Positions 1 to 8,092 of a stretch of DNA of 64,000 nt are shown here, piece after piece. This DNA comes from JAVBWO01 sp036677375 (GTDB lineage Bacteria; Bacillota; Dehalobacteriia; UBA4068; UBA4997). Made by a program: the position numbers and the translations under genes. The number at the start of each line of letters is the position of its first letter. The first letter of the stretch is position 1. Under the pieces are notes generated by a model that saw only the letters and a list, made by a program, of their open reading frames with translations, did no database searches and was not told the origin of the DNA. Where the stretch lies: the NCBI GenBank assembly GCA_036677375.1, contig JAVBWO010000001.1, positions 62,001 through 126,000 of the forward strand, read 5' to 3'.

Positions 1-1
1 A

Positions 2-748
2 ACGACCGCCCAAGAAACACAAGTCGTCCAGGTCATCGGCTCCACCTCGGTAGAACCTCTTATCACCGCTTTGGCCGACCAATTCTCCAACAAAAACGGC
101 AATATCCAAGTACAGATCCAGGCGCCGGGGTCTTCCGGCGGTATCACTGCCGTTAACGAAGGCTCCGCCGATATCGGCATGTCTTCCCGAGAACTGAAAG
201 GTGATGAAACAGGTTATGGTCTTACCACCCACACCTTGGCGTTGGACGGTATCGCAGTGATCGTCAATAAAGACAATCCCATTTCCGACTTAACCAGTGA
301 ACAGCTGAGTAAAATTTTTGCCGGAACCATCACCAACTGGAAAGAAGTCGGAGGCCCGGATGAAGAAATCCTCTTAGTCATCCGCGAAGCAGGTTCCGGT
401 ACCCGCGACGCTTTTGAAGAGCTGCTCAAACTGGATGAGGTTGCCGAAGACAGAGGCATCATCGCCGACAGCACCAATGCGGTTTCACAAAACATCGTAG
501 GGAAAAAAGACGCCATTGGTTATATTTCCCTGGGCAGCTTAGACGCCTCCACCGTGAAAGCAATATCCGTAGACGGCGTTGCTAGCACCACTGAAAACGT
601 CATCAATAAAACCTACAAACTCTCCCGTCCCTTCCTCCTTTTGACCAAAGGTACTGTTTCCGCTCCCGCCCAAAGTTTCCTAGACTTTGTCTTATCCGAT
701 GACGCGCAAGCAACGATCACAGAAAAAGGGTTTATCTCCGCAAAATAA
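2..748 (+). CDS. pstS: Phosphate ABC transporter substrate-binding protein PstS, 5' end outside window
   Basis: This is the extracytoplasmic phosphate-binding protein that feeds the PstCAB permease. The reading frame is open from base 2, so the signal peptide and start lie upstream of the window. The visible part begins close to the family motif GSTSVEPL and includes the phosphate-loop motif REAGSGTRDAF near the middle. It ends in a typical PBP-like domain-2 tail. pstC follows after 58 bases. Identity is clear from the motifs and from pstC, pstA, pstB and phoU downstream. Family members carry a lipoprotein or Sec signal, which cannot be checked here. Expression is expected to respond to phosphate through the PhoB/PhoR pair encoded at the end of the same cluster. 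Confidence 0.96.
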   Translation, partial: TTAQETQVVQVIGSTSVEPLITALADQFSNKNGNIQVQIQAPGSSGGITAVNEGSADIGMSSRELKGDETGYGLTTHTLALDGIAVIVNKDNPISDLTSEQLSKIFAGTITNWKEVGGPDEEILLVIREAGSGTRDAFEELLKLDEVAEDRGIIADSTNAVSQNIVGKKDAIGYISLGSLDASTVKAISVDGVASTTENVINKTYKLSRPFLLLTKGTVSAPAQSFLDFVLSDDAQATITEKGFISAK

Positions 749-806
749 CCTGTCGCAGCACTCGTAAAATTGCCAAGGATAACGAACGAGTATAAGGAGC
801 AAATCC

Positions 807-1694
807 ATGTCGCACATTACACGTGACAAATCCAAAAGTGTAAAGAGGGTCTTGCCAGGCATGGCGGAAGGCAGCTTCCGCCTTTGTGCCTGGCTTTCCC
901 TCTTGGCCCTGGGTCTTATTTTAGGCTTTCTTGTGATTCAGGGGACTCCCGCTTTAACCAAGATCGGAGTTTTTAATTTCGTCTTCGGTACCGAATGGAA
1001 GCCAAAAACCGACCTGTACGGCATCCTGCCCATGATTACTGCTTCCCTTTTGGCAACCTTGGGGGCCATCGTCTTGGGCGGTACCATCGGACTTTTTGCC
1101 GCCTTATTTTTAGCGGAGATCGCACCGCCTAAGACCGCTTCCTTTTTCCGTGCCATGATCAATCTTCTGGCCGGCATACCCTCCGTGGTATACGGCTTTT
1201 TCGGGCTGGTTGTCATCGTTCCGTTTATCAGCAATCATCTGGGAGGGCCCGGCAACAGTCTTTTGGCCGGCATCCTCATTTTATCCGTTATGATCCTGCC
1301 TACTTTGGTCAGTTTAAGCGAAGCTTCCCTGCGGGCCGTTCCTCAAGAGTACCGGGAAGGCAGCCTGGCTCTGGGAGCTTCTCATATCCAAACTATCTTT
1401 AAGGTCACCATCCCCGCCGCCCGTTCCGGCATCGTCGCCGCTTTTATCTTAGGCATCGGCAGAGCCATCGGCGAAACCATGGCTGTGATCTTGGTGGTGG
1501 GCAACCGGGTGGCTTTCCCTGGCTCCATCCTGGACCCGGTGCGCCCCATGACCGCCAATATCGCCATGGAGCTGGCTTATGCCACCGGCTTGCACCAGCA
1601 GTCCCTATACGCCACAGGCGTCGTGCTTCTTCTATTCATTGTGATAATTAACCTGGCAGCCAATATCCTGCTGCATGGAAGGAGGAAAAGCTAA
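807..1694 (+). CDS. pstC: Phosphate ABC transporter permease PstC
   Basis: This is an inner-membrane permease subunit of the high-affinity phosphate transporter and pairs with PstA. It has 295 residues with about six hydrophobic segments. The binding-protein-dependent transport signature around EGSLALGASHIQTIF matches the EAA loop that contacts PstB. The start follows a GGAGC-type site. The stop TAA shares its last base with the ATG of pstA, which suggests translational coupling. Length is normal for the family. The cytoplasmic N-terminus of about 20 residues is short and basic. Confidence 0.97.
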   Translation: MSHITRDKSKSVKRVLPGMAEGSFRLCAWLSLLALGLILGFLVIQGTPALTKIGVFNFVFGTEWKPKTDLYGILPMITASLLATLGAIVLGGTIGLFAALFLAEIAPPKTASFFRAMINLLAGIPSVVYGFFGLVVIVPFISNHLGGPGNSLLAGILILSVMILPTLVSLSEASLRAVPQEYREGSLALGASHIQTIFKVTIPAARSGIVAAFILGIGRAIGETMAVILVVGNRVAFPGSILDPVRPMTANIAMELAYATGLHQQSLYATGVVLLLFIVIINLAANILLHGRRKS

Positions 1695-2599
1695 TGATGC
1701 CCACATCCAGAAAAATCAAAGACCGGGCTCTGTTATTGTGCATCTGGATTTCCGCCTTTTTGACCATCGGCTTCTTGGTGCTGCTTTTAGCATATATCTT
1801 CATACAGGGATTCCCCCACATCAATTGGGAGTTCCTCTCCTCCCTCTATAAACCGGGGCTGGGACAAGAGGGCATCCTGCCTATGATCATAGGCACCCTT
1901 GCCTTAATCGGCCTTACCCTGTTGATCGCAGTGCCCGTCGGTATTTTTGCCGCCATCCACTTAAGCGAATATGCCAAAAAAAGCAAAGGTCTGGCTCTCA
2001 TCCGTTTTGCCACCGAATGCCTGGCGGGGATTCCCTCCATCTTATACGGGCTTTTCGGTTTCACCTTCTTTGTAATCTTTTTACATTTTAAAATGTCCAT
2101 TCTCTCGGGCGCCCTCACCTTATCTATTATGATCCTTCCGCTTATTATTCGTGCCACCGAGGAATCATTGCAAACTGTACCCATAAACTTCCGGGAAGGC
2201 AGCCTGGCGCTGGGCGCCTCCAAACTGGCAACTCTTTTCCGCATCATCCTGCCGGCAGCCGTCCCGGGTATCCTGGCGGCGGTGATTCTATCCATCGGCC
2301 GGGTAGTGGGAGAAACGGCGGCTCTCTATTATACCGCCGGCACCATGCCCCAAATGCCTGCCGGGGTCATGTCCTCCGTAAGGAGCCTAGCCATCCATCT
2401 ATACCTTTTGGCTAAGGAGGGCTTGGATCAAGGTCAGGCCTTCGCTACCGCCTGCGTCCTCATTATTGCCATTCTTATCATCAACGCACTCGCAAGCGGC
2501 ATCGTCAATTATTTTTACCGTCGCAGCAGCGGACAGGAACGTCAAAGTATTTTAGCAAAAATTAAACGTTTTGGGAGGATGACTCCTGATGGAAAATAA
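1694..2599 (+). CDS. pstA: Phosphate ABC transporter permease PstA
   Basis: This is the second permease subunit of the Pst transporter, 301 residues and multi-spanning. Its EAA-type motif (FREGSLALGASKLATLF) is nearly the same as that of PstC, as expected for paralogous subunits. There are two adjacent ATG codons (1694 and 1697) after the GGAGG at 1681-1685, so either could be the start. The gene overlaps the start of pstB by 11 bases. A basic 25-residue C-terminal tail after the last membrane segment overlaps the pstB ribosome site. Confidence 0.96.
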   Translation: MMPTSRKIKDRALLLCIWISAFLTIGFLVLLLAYIFIQGFPHINWEFLSSLYKPGLGQEGILPMIIGTLALIGLTLLIAVPVGIFAAIHLSEYAKKSKGLALIRFATECLAGIPSILYGLFGFTFFVIFLHFKMSILSGALTLSIMILPLIIRATEESLQTVPINFREGSLALGASKLATLFRIILPAAVPGILAAVILSIGRVVGETAALYYTAGTMPQMPAGVMSSVRSLAIHLYLLAKEGLDQGQAFATACVLIIAILIINALASGIVNYFYRRSSGQERQSILAKIKRFGRMTPDGK

Positions 2600-3374
2600 T
2601 TCTGCGCTTCAAGCATCACAAATCATCATCCGTACGGAGCAATTGAATCTCTTTTATGGTACTTTTCAGGCCTTGAACAATATTAATCTTGATATGAAAG
2701 CAAACCGGGTATCGGCTTTGATCGGTCCTTCCGGCTGCGGTAAATCGACTTTTCTAAAGACACTGAACCGCATGAACGATTTGATCGAAGGGGTTCGCGT
2801 GGAAGGCAAGATCACCTTTGAGGGTCAGGATATCTATGATGATAAGGAAATCGACGTCACCCTTTTGCGCAAGCGGGTAGGCATGGTCTTCCAAAAACCC
2901 AATCCTTTTCCTATGTCCATTTATGATAACATTGCTTACGGTCCCCGTATTCACGGCATAAAAGATAAAAAAAACCTGGACCGGCTGGTGGAAAAAAGCC
3001 TGCAGGCGGCGGCCTTATGGGATGAAGTGAAAGACCGCCTGAAAAAAAGCGCTTTGGGTCTCTCCGGCGGGCAGCAGCAGCGGCTTTGTATCGCGAGGGT
3101 TCTGGCGGTAGAACCCGAGGTGGTATTGATGGATGAACCCACCTCCGCTTTAGACCCCATTTCCACTTCCAAAATAGAGGATTTAATGGTATATTTAAAG
3201 CAGCATTATACCATTATTATCGTAACCCATAATATGCAGCAGGCAGCCAGGATCTCCGACGAAACCGCTTTTTTCCTTCACGGCAAGGTGATCGAATTTG
3301 CACCCACCGACAAGCTTTTCAATATGCCCCAAGACAAAAGGACGGAAGATTACATTACCGGACGTTTCGGTTAA
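2589..3374 (+). CDS. pstB: Phosphate ABC transporter ATP-binding protein PstB
   Basis: This is the cytoplasmic ATPase that powers PstCA. At 261 residues it has all ABC motifs in order: Walker A GPSGCGKS near residue 50, Q-loop VFQKPNPFPMS, signature LSGGQQQR, Walker B VVLMDEPTSALDP and the switch histidine in VTHNMQQA. The QKPNPFPMS stretch is typical of PstB rather than other ABC proteins. The start ATG lies inside the 3' end of pstA. phoU follows after 59 bases. Confidence 0.98.
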   Translation: MENNSALQASQIIIRTEQLNLFYGTFQALNNINLDMKANRVSALIGPSGCGKSTFLKTLNRMNDLIEGVRVEGKITFEGQDIYDDKEIDVTLLRKRVGMVFQKPNPFPMSIYDNIAYGPRIHGIKDKKNLDRLVEKSLQAAALWDEVKDRLKKSALGLSGGQQQRLCIARVLAVEPEVVLMDEPTSALDPISTSKIEDLMVYLKQHYTIIIVTHNMQQAARISDETAFFLHGKVIEFAPTDKLFNMPQDKRTEDYITGRFG

Positions 3375-3433
3375 TAGACAAAACATTTCGGAACATCCAA
3401 ATAGAAAAAGGCTTTCAAGAAAGGAGCGCCAAT

Positions 3434-4096
3434 ATGCGAGTAACGTTAGACAATGATATGGAAACCCTGCATCAAGAGATCATTGCCATGAGTACTCTGG
3501 TGGAAAATTCCATTGAGAACACCATTGCAGCTTTAAAAAAACAGGATGAAGCCCTGGCCAAAGAGATTATGGCCGGTGATGACGCGGTGGATGCCGCTGA
3601 AAGAAAGATCGAGCAGCTTTGCTTAAAAATCATTACCCGCTATCAGCCGGTAGCCAGTGACCTGCGGCAGGTCAGTGCTGCTTTGAAAGTTATCACGGAT
3701 CTGGAGCGGATCTCCGATCACTGTTCCGATATCAGTGAGATCATCCTTCTTCTGGTGGGGCAGCCTTTCTGCAAGCCTCTCTATGATATCCCCCAAATGG
3801 CGGATATCACCCGGCAAATGGTACGGGATGCGATCAGTTCTTATATCCAGGCCAATGAAGTATTAGCGCGTCAGGTCATCAAGCGGGACGACGAGGTCGA
3901 CAACCTTTTTACCAAAGTAGTATTTGATTTGACCCAGCTCATCACCGCTAACCCTTCTGTCGCGAGCCAGGCCATCGATCTGATCTTCATTACCAAATAC
4001 CTGGAAAGAATGGGAGACCACGCCACCAACATTGCTGAATGGAGCGTCTTTTTAGCTACCGGCATCCATCCCATTCATACCGACTTACCGGTTTAA
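3434..4096 (+). CDS. phoU: Phosphate signalling regulator PhoU
   Basis: PhoU is a peripheral cytoplasmic protein that couples the Pst transporter to the PhoR kinase and restrains phosphate uptake. It has 220 residues, all helical, and shows the two-fold PhoU repeat. Each half has the metal-binding E/D-x-x-x-D pattern (TDLERISDHCSDI and TKYLERMGDHATNI). A strong AAGGAGCGCC site precedes the ATG. Position between pstB and the two-component pair is the usual arrangement in Firmicutes. Confidence 0.97.
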   Translation: MRVTLDNDMETLHQEIIAMSTLVENSIENTIAALKKQDEALAKEIMAGDDAVDAAERKIEQLCLKIITRYQPVASDLRQVSAALKVITDLERISDHCSDISEIILLLVGQPFCKPLYDIPQMADITRQMVRDAISSYIQANEVLARQVIKRDDEVDNLFTKVVFDLTQLITANPSVASQAIDLIFITKYLERMGDHATNIAEWSVFLATGIHPIHTDLPV

Positions 4097-4122
4097 TCTC
4101 TCAAAATCAAGGAGGATTGCCT

Positions 4123-4830
4123 ATGTCCCGCGAAAGCATTGCTATTGTCGAAGACGAACATGCCATCGCCCGCTTATTGCAGATCAATCTGGAAGCCCAG
4201 GAATATCATGTTACCGCCTTTGGCAAAGGCGAAGATTTTCTAGCGGCGGCAACCGGTATTTGGCCAGATCTTTTGATCCTGGATCTTATGCTCCCCGGCA
4301 TTGATGGACTAGAGGTCTGCCGCCGGATCCGTCAAAGCAAGCAATACGGCAACCTTCCCATTCTCATGCTCACCGCCAAAGGCGAGGAAATTGACAAGGT
4401 GCTTGGCCTTGAGCTGGGTGCCGATGATTATATGACCAAACCATTCAGTATCCGGGAATTGATCGCCCGGGTCAAAGCACTGCTCCGGCGCAACCAGCGG
4501 CTCTCTGCCGTGGCGCCGGCTGTTTTGTTCTGTGGCAATGTCCGTCTTGATCCGCAAAGCCTCCAGGTTCTTTGCGGCAAACAAGAGCTGGAGCTTTCCA
4601 AAAAGGAATTTCAGTTATTGGCCGCCTTGATGGAGCATCCCGGCTGGGTCTTTACCCGAGAGAACCTGCTTTCCCAAATCTGGGGTTATGAATATACCGG
4701 CGAAACCCGTACTTTGGATGTACACATGGGTAATCTCCGCCGCAAACTGGAGGAAGCCGACGCCAAGGATTGCGTCATTGAAACAGTGCGCGGCATGGGA
4801 TATCGCATCAAAACACCCAACCAAACCTAA
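4123..4830 (+). CDS. phoB: Phosphate regulon response regulator PhoB/PhoP (OmpR family)
   Basis: This is a DNA-binding response regulator of 235 residues. The receiver domain has the acidic pair near residues 10-12, phosphorylatable Asp54 in LILDLMLPG and the conserved lysine in MTKPF. A C-terminal winged helix of the OmpR/PhoB type follows, with the tail RGMGYRIK. I chose ATG 4123 because GGAGG lies 7 bases upstream and the protein then begins directly at the receiver fold. The frame is open upstream to 4039 but that would overlap phoU and add 28 residues with no family counterpart. Together with PhoR it likely controls this pst operon. Confidence 0.95.
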   Translation: MSRESIAIVEDEHAIARLLQINLEAQEYHVTAFGKGEDFLAAATGIWPDLLILDLMLPGIDGLEVCRRIRQSKQYGNLPILMLTAKGEEIDKVLGLELGADDYMTKPFSIRELIARVKALLRRNQRLSAVAPAVLFCGNVRLDPQSLQVLCGKQELELSKKEFQLLAALMEHPGWVFTRENLLSQIWGYEYTGETRTLDVHMGNLRRKLEEADAKDCVIETVRGMGYRIKTPNQT

Positions 4831-4858
4831 TGAATTATTAATTTAAAGAAGGTTCGCC

Positions 4859-6613
4859 ATGAGAAAACGTCTGATGCTTATGACTATGGCCGTCATTTTA
4901 TTGGCGGTCACCATTACTGGCATCGTAATCGGCGGCAGCATGAAAAGACTGCAAACGGAAACCGCCAAAGCACGCCTTACCGATGTCACAAGCCTACTTT
5001 TGGTAGAAGCGGAACAAGTGCCGCCCGATGACCTGGGCGACATGGCGGCCGTTTGGGCTGCTCAATTGAACAAACAGAGCGCTAGCGCTGCACAGGATGA
5101 GGCGGACATTCCATACCGCATCACCATCATCGCGAAGGACGGGACCGTGCTGGGTGATTCCGACCTGTCCCCCGCCCTTTTAAGCAATCACGCAAACCGG
5201 CCCGAGGTGCAGCAGGCTTTTGCCACCGGCTATGGCAGCGATATCCGCAAGAGTAGCTCGGAGTACACCAATTATATGTACGTGGCCATGACCATACCCG
5301 GCCGGGAGCGCCTAATCCGGGCCTCCTTTCCCATGCTGGAGCTGGCTAAGTTAAACCGGGTCATCTATCGTTCCACCGCACTGGGGATCTTCTTGGCCAT
5401 CCTTGCCGCTTATTTCCTTAGTTTCTCTTTGTCTAACCGTTTTTTACGTCCAATCTCACGCATGCGGCAGGCGGCTTCCATGATCGCCCAGGGCAATTAC
5501 GATCAGCGCATCAACCGGGAACCCGATGAGATCGGCCTTTTAGCAGAAGATTTTAACCGGATGACCGAAACCCTGGCCACTACCATCAGCCGGGAAAAGG
5601 AGCATTTAGCCAGCATCTCCTCCATTCTGCAAAGCACGTCCACCGGCATTCTGGCCATAGACAAACAGAATCGAATCACCCAGATCAATCCTGCCTTTGC
5701 CAGCTTTTTCGACTTGCCCTGGAAAAGGGAAATGGTAGGACATCCTTTCACGGATTTCACAAGAAACAGCCAACTACAGCAGCTCACTACCGCTACTCTT
5801 GCCAGTGGAGAAAACCAGGAGACACAATTCGCCGGCATCCGCGTCCTGCAACTAACCACAGCCCCTATCGTTGCGGAGGGCCAGATCAAAGGTGTAGTCG
5901 TTGCAGCGCAGGATATCACGCGCCTGCGCAAGCTGGAGGATATGCGCAGCGAGTTTGTGGCCAATGTTACCCATGAACTAAAAACACCCCTTACCGCCAT
6001 CCGGGGCTACGTGGAAACCTTGCAAAGCGGCATGATCCAAGACCCCGCCGTCATCAAAGAGATGCTGGAAATCATCGATATCCAAAGCCAGCGGCTACAA
6101 AACCTCATTGCCGATCTGTTGGCTTTATCGGAGATTGAAAACGGCAACATCAAAATCAACGATACCTTATGCGATGTGGGGGAGATCATTGACACACTGT
6201 TCAAGGATATGCAGCCTGCCGCAGCCGCCAGGGAGATCTCTTTAACTGTTCAAAAAGCAGGCGATCTCCGGCTGACGGCTTCCCGGGAGCACCTCTACCG
6301 AATGCTGGCAAATCTCATTGATAACGGAATCAAATATAACCGACCCGGCGGTACGGTAGCGATGAAAGCCGAAGGGCATAACGGCATTTTAACCCTAACC
6401 GTAGCGGACGATGGCATCGGGATCTCTCAGGAACATCAGAAACGGATCTTTGAGCGTTTTTACCGGGTAGACACGGGGCGTTCCCGGGAAATGGGCGGCA
6501 CCGGTCTGGGACTTTCCATCGTCAAGCATCTGGTACAGCTTTATGGCGGTTCCGTTTCCGTGGAAAGCAATCCCCAAGACGGCACCAGGTTCACCATTCG
6601 TTTGCCCCAATAA
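4859..6613 (+). CDS. phoR: Phosphate regulon sensor histidine kinase PhoR
   Basis: This is a membrane histidine kinase of 584 residues, partner of the preceding regulator. It has a membrane helix at about 5-27, an extracytoplasmic region, a second helix at about 170-190, a HAMP linker and a PAS domain at about 250-355. HisKA follows with phospho-accepting His372 in NVTHELKTPLTAIRGY. The ATPase domain shows the N box LANLIDNGIKYN, G1 DDGIGI and G2 GGTGLGL. The gene starts 28 bases after phoB and ends the cluster; two hairpins follow. Family knowledge indicates it senses phosphate status through PhoU and Pst rather than directly. Confidence 0.95.
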   Translation: MRKRLMLMTMAVILLAVTITGIVIGGSMKRLQTETAKARLTDVTSLLLVEAEQVPPDDLGDMAAVWAAQLNKQSASAAQDEADIPYRITIIAKDGTVLGDSDLSPALLSNHANRPEVQQAFATGYGSDIRKSSSEYTNYMYVAMTIPGRERLIRASFPMLELAKLNRVIYRSTALGIFLAILAAYFLSFSLSNRFLRPISRMRQAASMIAQGNYDQRINREPDEIGLLAEDFNRMTETLATTISREKEHLASISSILQSTSTGILAIDKQNRITQINPAFASFFDLPWKREMVGHPFTDFTRNSQLQQLTTATLASGENQETQFAGIRVLQLTTAPIVAEGQIKGVVVAAQDITRLRKLEDMRSEFVANVTHELKTPLTAIRGYVETLQSGMIQDPAVIKEMLEIIDIQSQRLQNLIADLLALSEIENGNIKINDTLCDVGEIIDTLFKDMQPAAAAREISLTVQKAGDLRLTASREHLYRMLANLIDNGIKYNRPGGTVAMKAEGHNGILTLTVADDGIGISQEHQKRIFERFYRVDTGRSREMGGTGLGLSIVKHLVQLYGGSVSVESNPQDGTRFTIRLPQ

Positions 6614-6705
6614 GATTTCGAGCTTCCCCGCATAAGACCATCCATTTGGTGCAATCCATCAAAACCCTTAAAGGGAAGCTTTCTTCCAAAAAATTTTTTT
6701 ATAGC

Positions 6706-6740
6706 AAGAAGGCGTCGATATCGTTTGTCGACGCCTTCTT
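6706..6740 (+). terminator. Perfect 13-bp hairpin downstream of phoR
   Basis: Arms at 6706-6718 and 6728-6740 are perfectly complementary (AAGAAGGCGTCGA and its reverse complement) with a 9-base loop. There is no T-run on the plus strand. On the minus strand an A6T7 tract follows 6 bases away. It may be a transcript-stabilising or weak termination hairpin at the end of the phosphate operon. Confidence 0.6.
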
Positions 6741-6771
6741 ACTTGGGAGCTTATTACCGCGATGCCCGCAG

Positions 6772-6800
6772 AATAGAAAGCCAAAGGCTTTCTATTTTTT
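6772..6800 (+). terminator. Rho-independent terminator after the pst-phoR cluster
   Basis: AGAAAGCC and GGCTTTCT form a stem that extends by A-T pairs around a 3-base loop and runs into six T residues at 6795-6800. It lies 159 bases after phoR and ends that transcript. A possible short open frame across 6646-6864 contains both hairpins and is not supported as a gene. Confidence 0.85.
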
Positions 6801-6843
6801 GGGACACAGCATCCTGCTTAAATGCCGCTACACGCTTTCCCTC

Positions 6844-6872
6844 TTTACACCGGTGCTTAGGTAGGATATAAT
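6844..6872 (+). promoter_or_regulatory. Sigma-A-like promoter for the TSCPD gene
   Basis: TTTACA at 6844-6849 and TATAAT at 6867-6872 are separated by 17 bases. The expected start of transcription is near 6879, followed by an AAAGGAG site and the GTG start at 6908. Confidence 0.7.
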
Positions 6873-6907
6873 AATTTCCGAAAAGGGATATAAAGGAGAC
6901 TATCAAT

Positions 6908-7162
6908 GTGATCATTTATCGACCCAAGGGTGTTTGTTCTCAGGAATTCCGCTTTACCCTAAAGAACGGCATCATTGAAAATATTCAGGTCATTGGCGGT
7001 TGCGACGGCAATCTGAAGGGAATTTGCTCCCTTCTTACCGGTACGGAAGCCGCTGAGGCGGTAAAACGGCTGAAAGGCATACACTGCGATGACAAGAGCA
7101 CTTCCTGCCCCGATCAGCTGGCACAGGCTCTGGAACTTGCCTTAAAAAAGAATCTGGCCTGA
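6908..7162 (+). CDS. TSCPD domain protein (TIGR03905-like)
   Basis: A small cytoplasmic protein of 84 residues that consists of one TSCPD domain, the cysteine-containing module also found at the C-terminus of B12-dependent ribonucleotide reductases and in stand-alone proteins. The naming motif is visible as TSCPDQLAQAL, and there are further cysteines at IGGCDGN, GICSLL and IHCDDK. The start is GTG 6908: an ATG two bases earlier runs directly into TGA, so the family-typical I-x-Y-x-P-K-G-V-C-S opening needs the GTG. It is monocistronic with its own promoter. The function of the stand-alone form is not established; it may bind metal or nucleotide. Confidence 0.85.
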   Translation: MIIYRPKGVCSQEFRFTLKNGIIENIQVIGGCDGNLKGICSLLTGTEAAEAVKRLKGIHCDDKSTSCPDQLAQALELALKKNLA

Positions 7163-7263
7163 AAAATAGAAGGGTTCTGCCTGTAACCGGTTCTTCCGCC
7201 CATGGCAGACAGGTACACGAAAAAAGAACCGCCAAAGAGAAATTCATCTATTGCGAAACATAA

Positions 7264-7297
7264 AAAAGGAGCTGTGAGAAATCTTACAGCTCCTTTT
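7264..7297. terminator. Bidirectional terminator between convergent genes
   Basis: GGAGCTGT (7268-7275) pairs with ACAGCTCC (7286-7293) and the stem continues inward. It is flanked by A on the left and T on the right, so it can end the TSCPD gene on the plus strand and the DUF1836 gene on the minus strand. Confidence 0.85.
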
Positions 7298-7347
7298 GAT
7301 ATCTTTTCAAATATTACATTTGCGGGCTTTGGGTTATATGGGAAATT

Positions 7348-7947
7348 TTATAAAAAAATTGCTAAGCTCTCCGCCTTTATTTCTTTGGCAAGCTTTTCTT
7401 TATGCTTTTTCTTTTTATCCGGTGCCAAAGTCATAAGCTCCGACTCGATAAGATTCTCGGCGGCTTTTTTTAAATAGCCGGACATGGCGGATAATAAGAC
7501 GACCAGCATAGCAGCATCACGGCCCACCAGATCCCTTTTTGGCAATAAGGCCTGGCACACCCTGGTAAGCTTATCTTTTGCTTCTTCGCGCTGCTTCGTA
7601 TATTCCTGATAAAATTCCAAAAGGTGCAGTTCATTATAATTCAAAGCGGTCATGACATCTTTGATCTCCTCCATGGCCAGAGACTGCTTCATGGTGCAGA
7701 CCAATAAAATTTGTACGATCTGCTCGGCGGTATATTTTTTCCCTTTGACCGGAGTGATAAGACCTTCCTTGCTGTAATTGTTCACCATAGCCTTGGTAAG
7801 GGGTTTGCCTCCTTCCGCCGTTATATAAGGTGCAAAAAGGGTCAATACCTGATCCATATATAAATCGATCTGCGGGATGTCTTCCAAAACAAGCTCCTGG
7901 CTATGCAAAGCGTTTTGAAAAATTTCCATTGCTTTATCTTTTTCCAC
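7348..7947 (-). CDS. DUF1836 domain protein, putative MerR-like DNA-binding regulator
   Basis: A 199-residue soluble protein of the DUF1836 family. The N-terminal part has a MerR-like helix-turn-helix pattern (LTKAMVNNYSKEGLITPVKGKKYT) followed by helices rich in Met, Leu and Glu. The start is GTG at 7947 with GGAGG eight bases upstream. It is divergent from the hemolysin III gene, with back-to-back promoters and an inverted repeat in the shared 145-base gap. A local regulatory role on that neighbour is an inference from position. Family function is unproven. Confidence 0.85.
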   Translation of the reverse strand: MEKDKAMEIFQNALHSQELVLEDIPQIDLYMDQVLTLFAPYITAEGGKPLTKAMVNNYSKEGLITPVKGKKYTAEQIVQILLVCTMKQSLAMEEIKDVMTALNYNELHLLEFYQEYTKQREEAKDKLTRVCQALLPKRDLVGRDAAMLVVLLSAMSGYLKKAAENLIESELMTLAPDKKKKHKEKLAKEIKAESLAIFL

Positions 7948-7978
7948 AGACAGTACCTCCAGATGCTTTTTTATTTTT

Positions 7979-8007
7979 ATTATAAAAAATAAAATTTAAA
8001 ATTGCAA
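7979..8007 (-). promoter_or_regulatory. Promoter of the DUF1836 gene
   Basis: On the minus strand TTGCAA (8002-8007) and TATAAT (7979-7984) are 17 bases apart in a very AT-rich stretch. Transcription would start about 25 bases before the GTG start codon. Confidence 0.7.
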
Positions 8008-8022
8008 GACATTTTATTTTAC

Positions 8023-8051
8023 TTGCACAATAGAATTATTATTGCTATAAT
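8023..8051 (+). promoter_or_regulatory. Promoter of the hemolysin III gene
   Basis: TTGCAC (8023-8028) and TATAAT (8046-8051) are separated by 17 bases. The -35 box is only 15 bases from that of the divergent promoter, so the two polymerases would compete or share a regulator. Confidence 0.75.
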
Positions 8052-8074
8052 ATGTAGTGTAATAAACTACGTAT
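8050..8074. promoter_or_regulatory. Operator-like inverted repeat at the trhA transcription start
   Basis: ATATGTAGT (8050-8058) and ACTACGTAT (8066-8074) form a 9-bp inverted repeat with one mismatch and a 7-base centre. It overlaps the end of the -10 box and the expected transcription start, a common repressor position. No terminator tail follows. Confidence 0.5.
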
Positions 8075-8092
8075 CGATATAAGGAGAATGAC

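Noticed and set aside
4039..4122. Upstream extension of PhoB into phoU
   Set aside because: It would overlap phoU; ATG 4123 has a strong ribosome site and starts at the receiver domain.
6646..6864. Open frame of 72 codons after phoR
   Set aside because: It spans two terminator hairpins and has no ribosome site or family resemblance.
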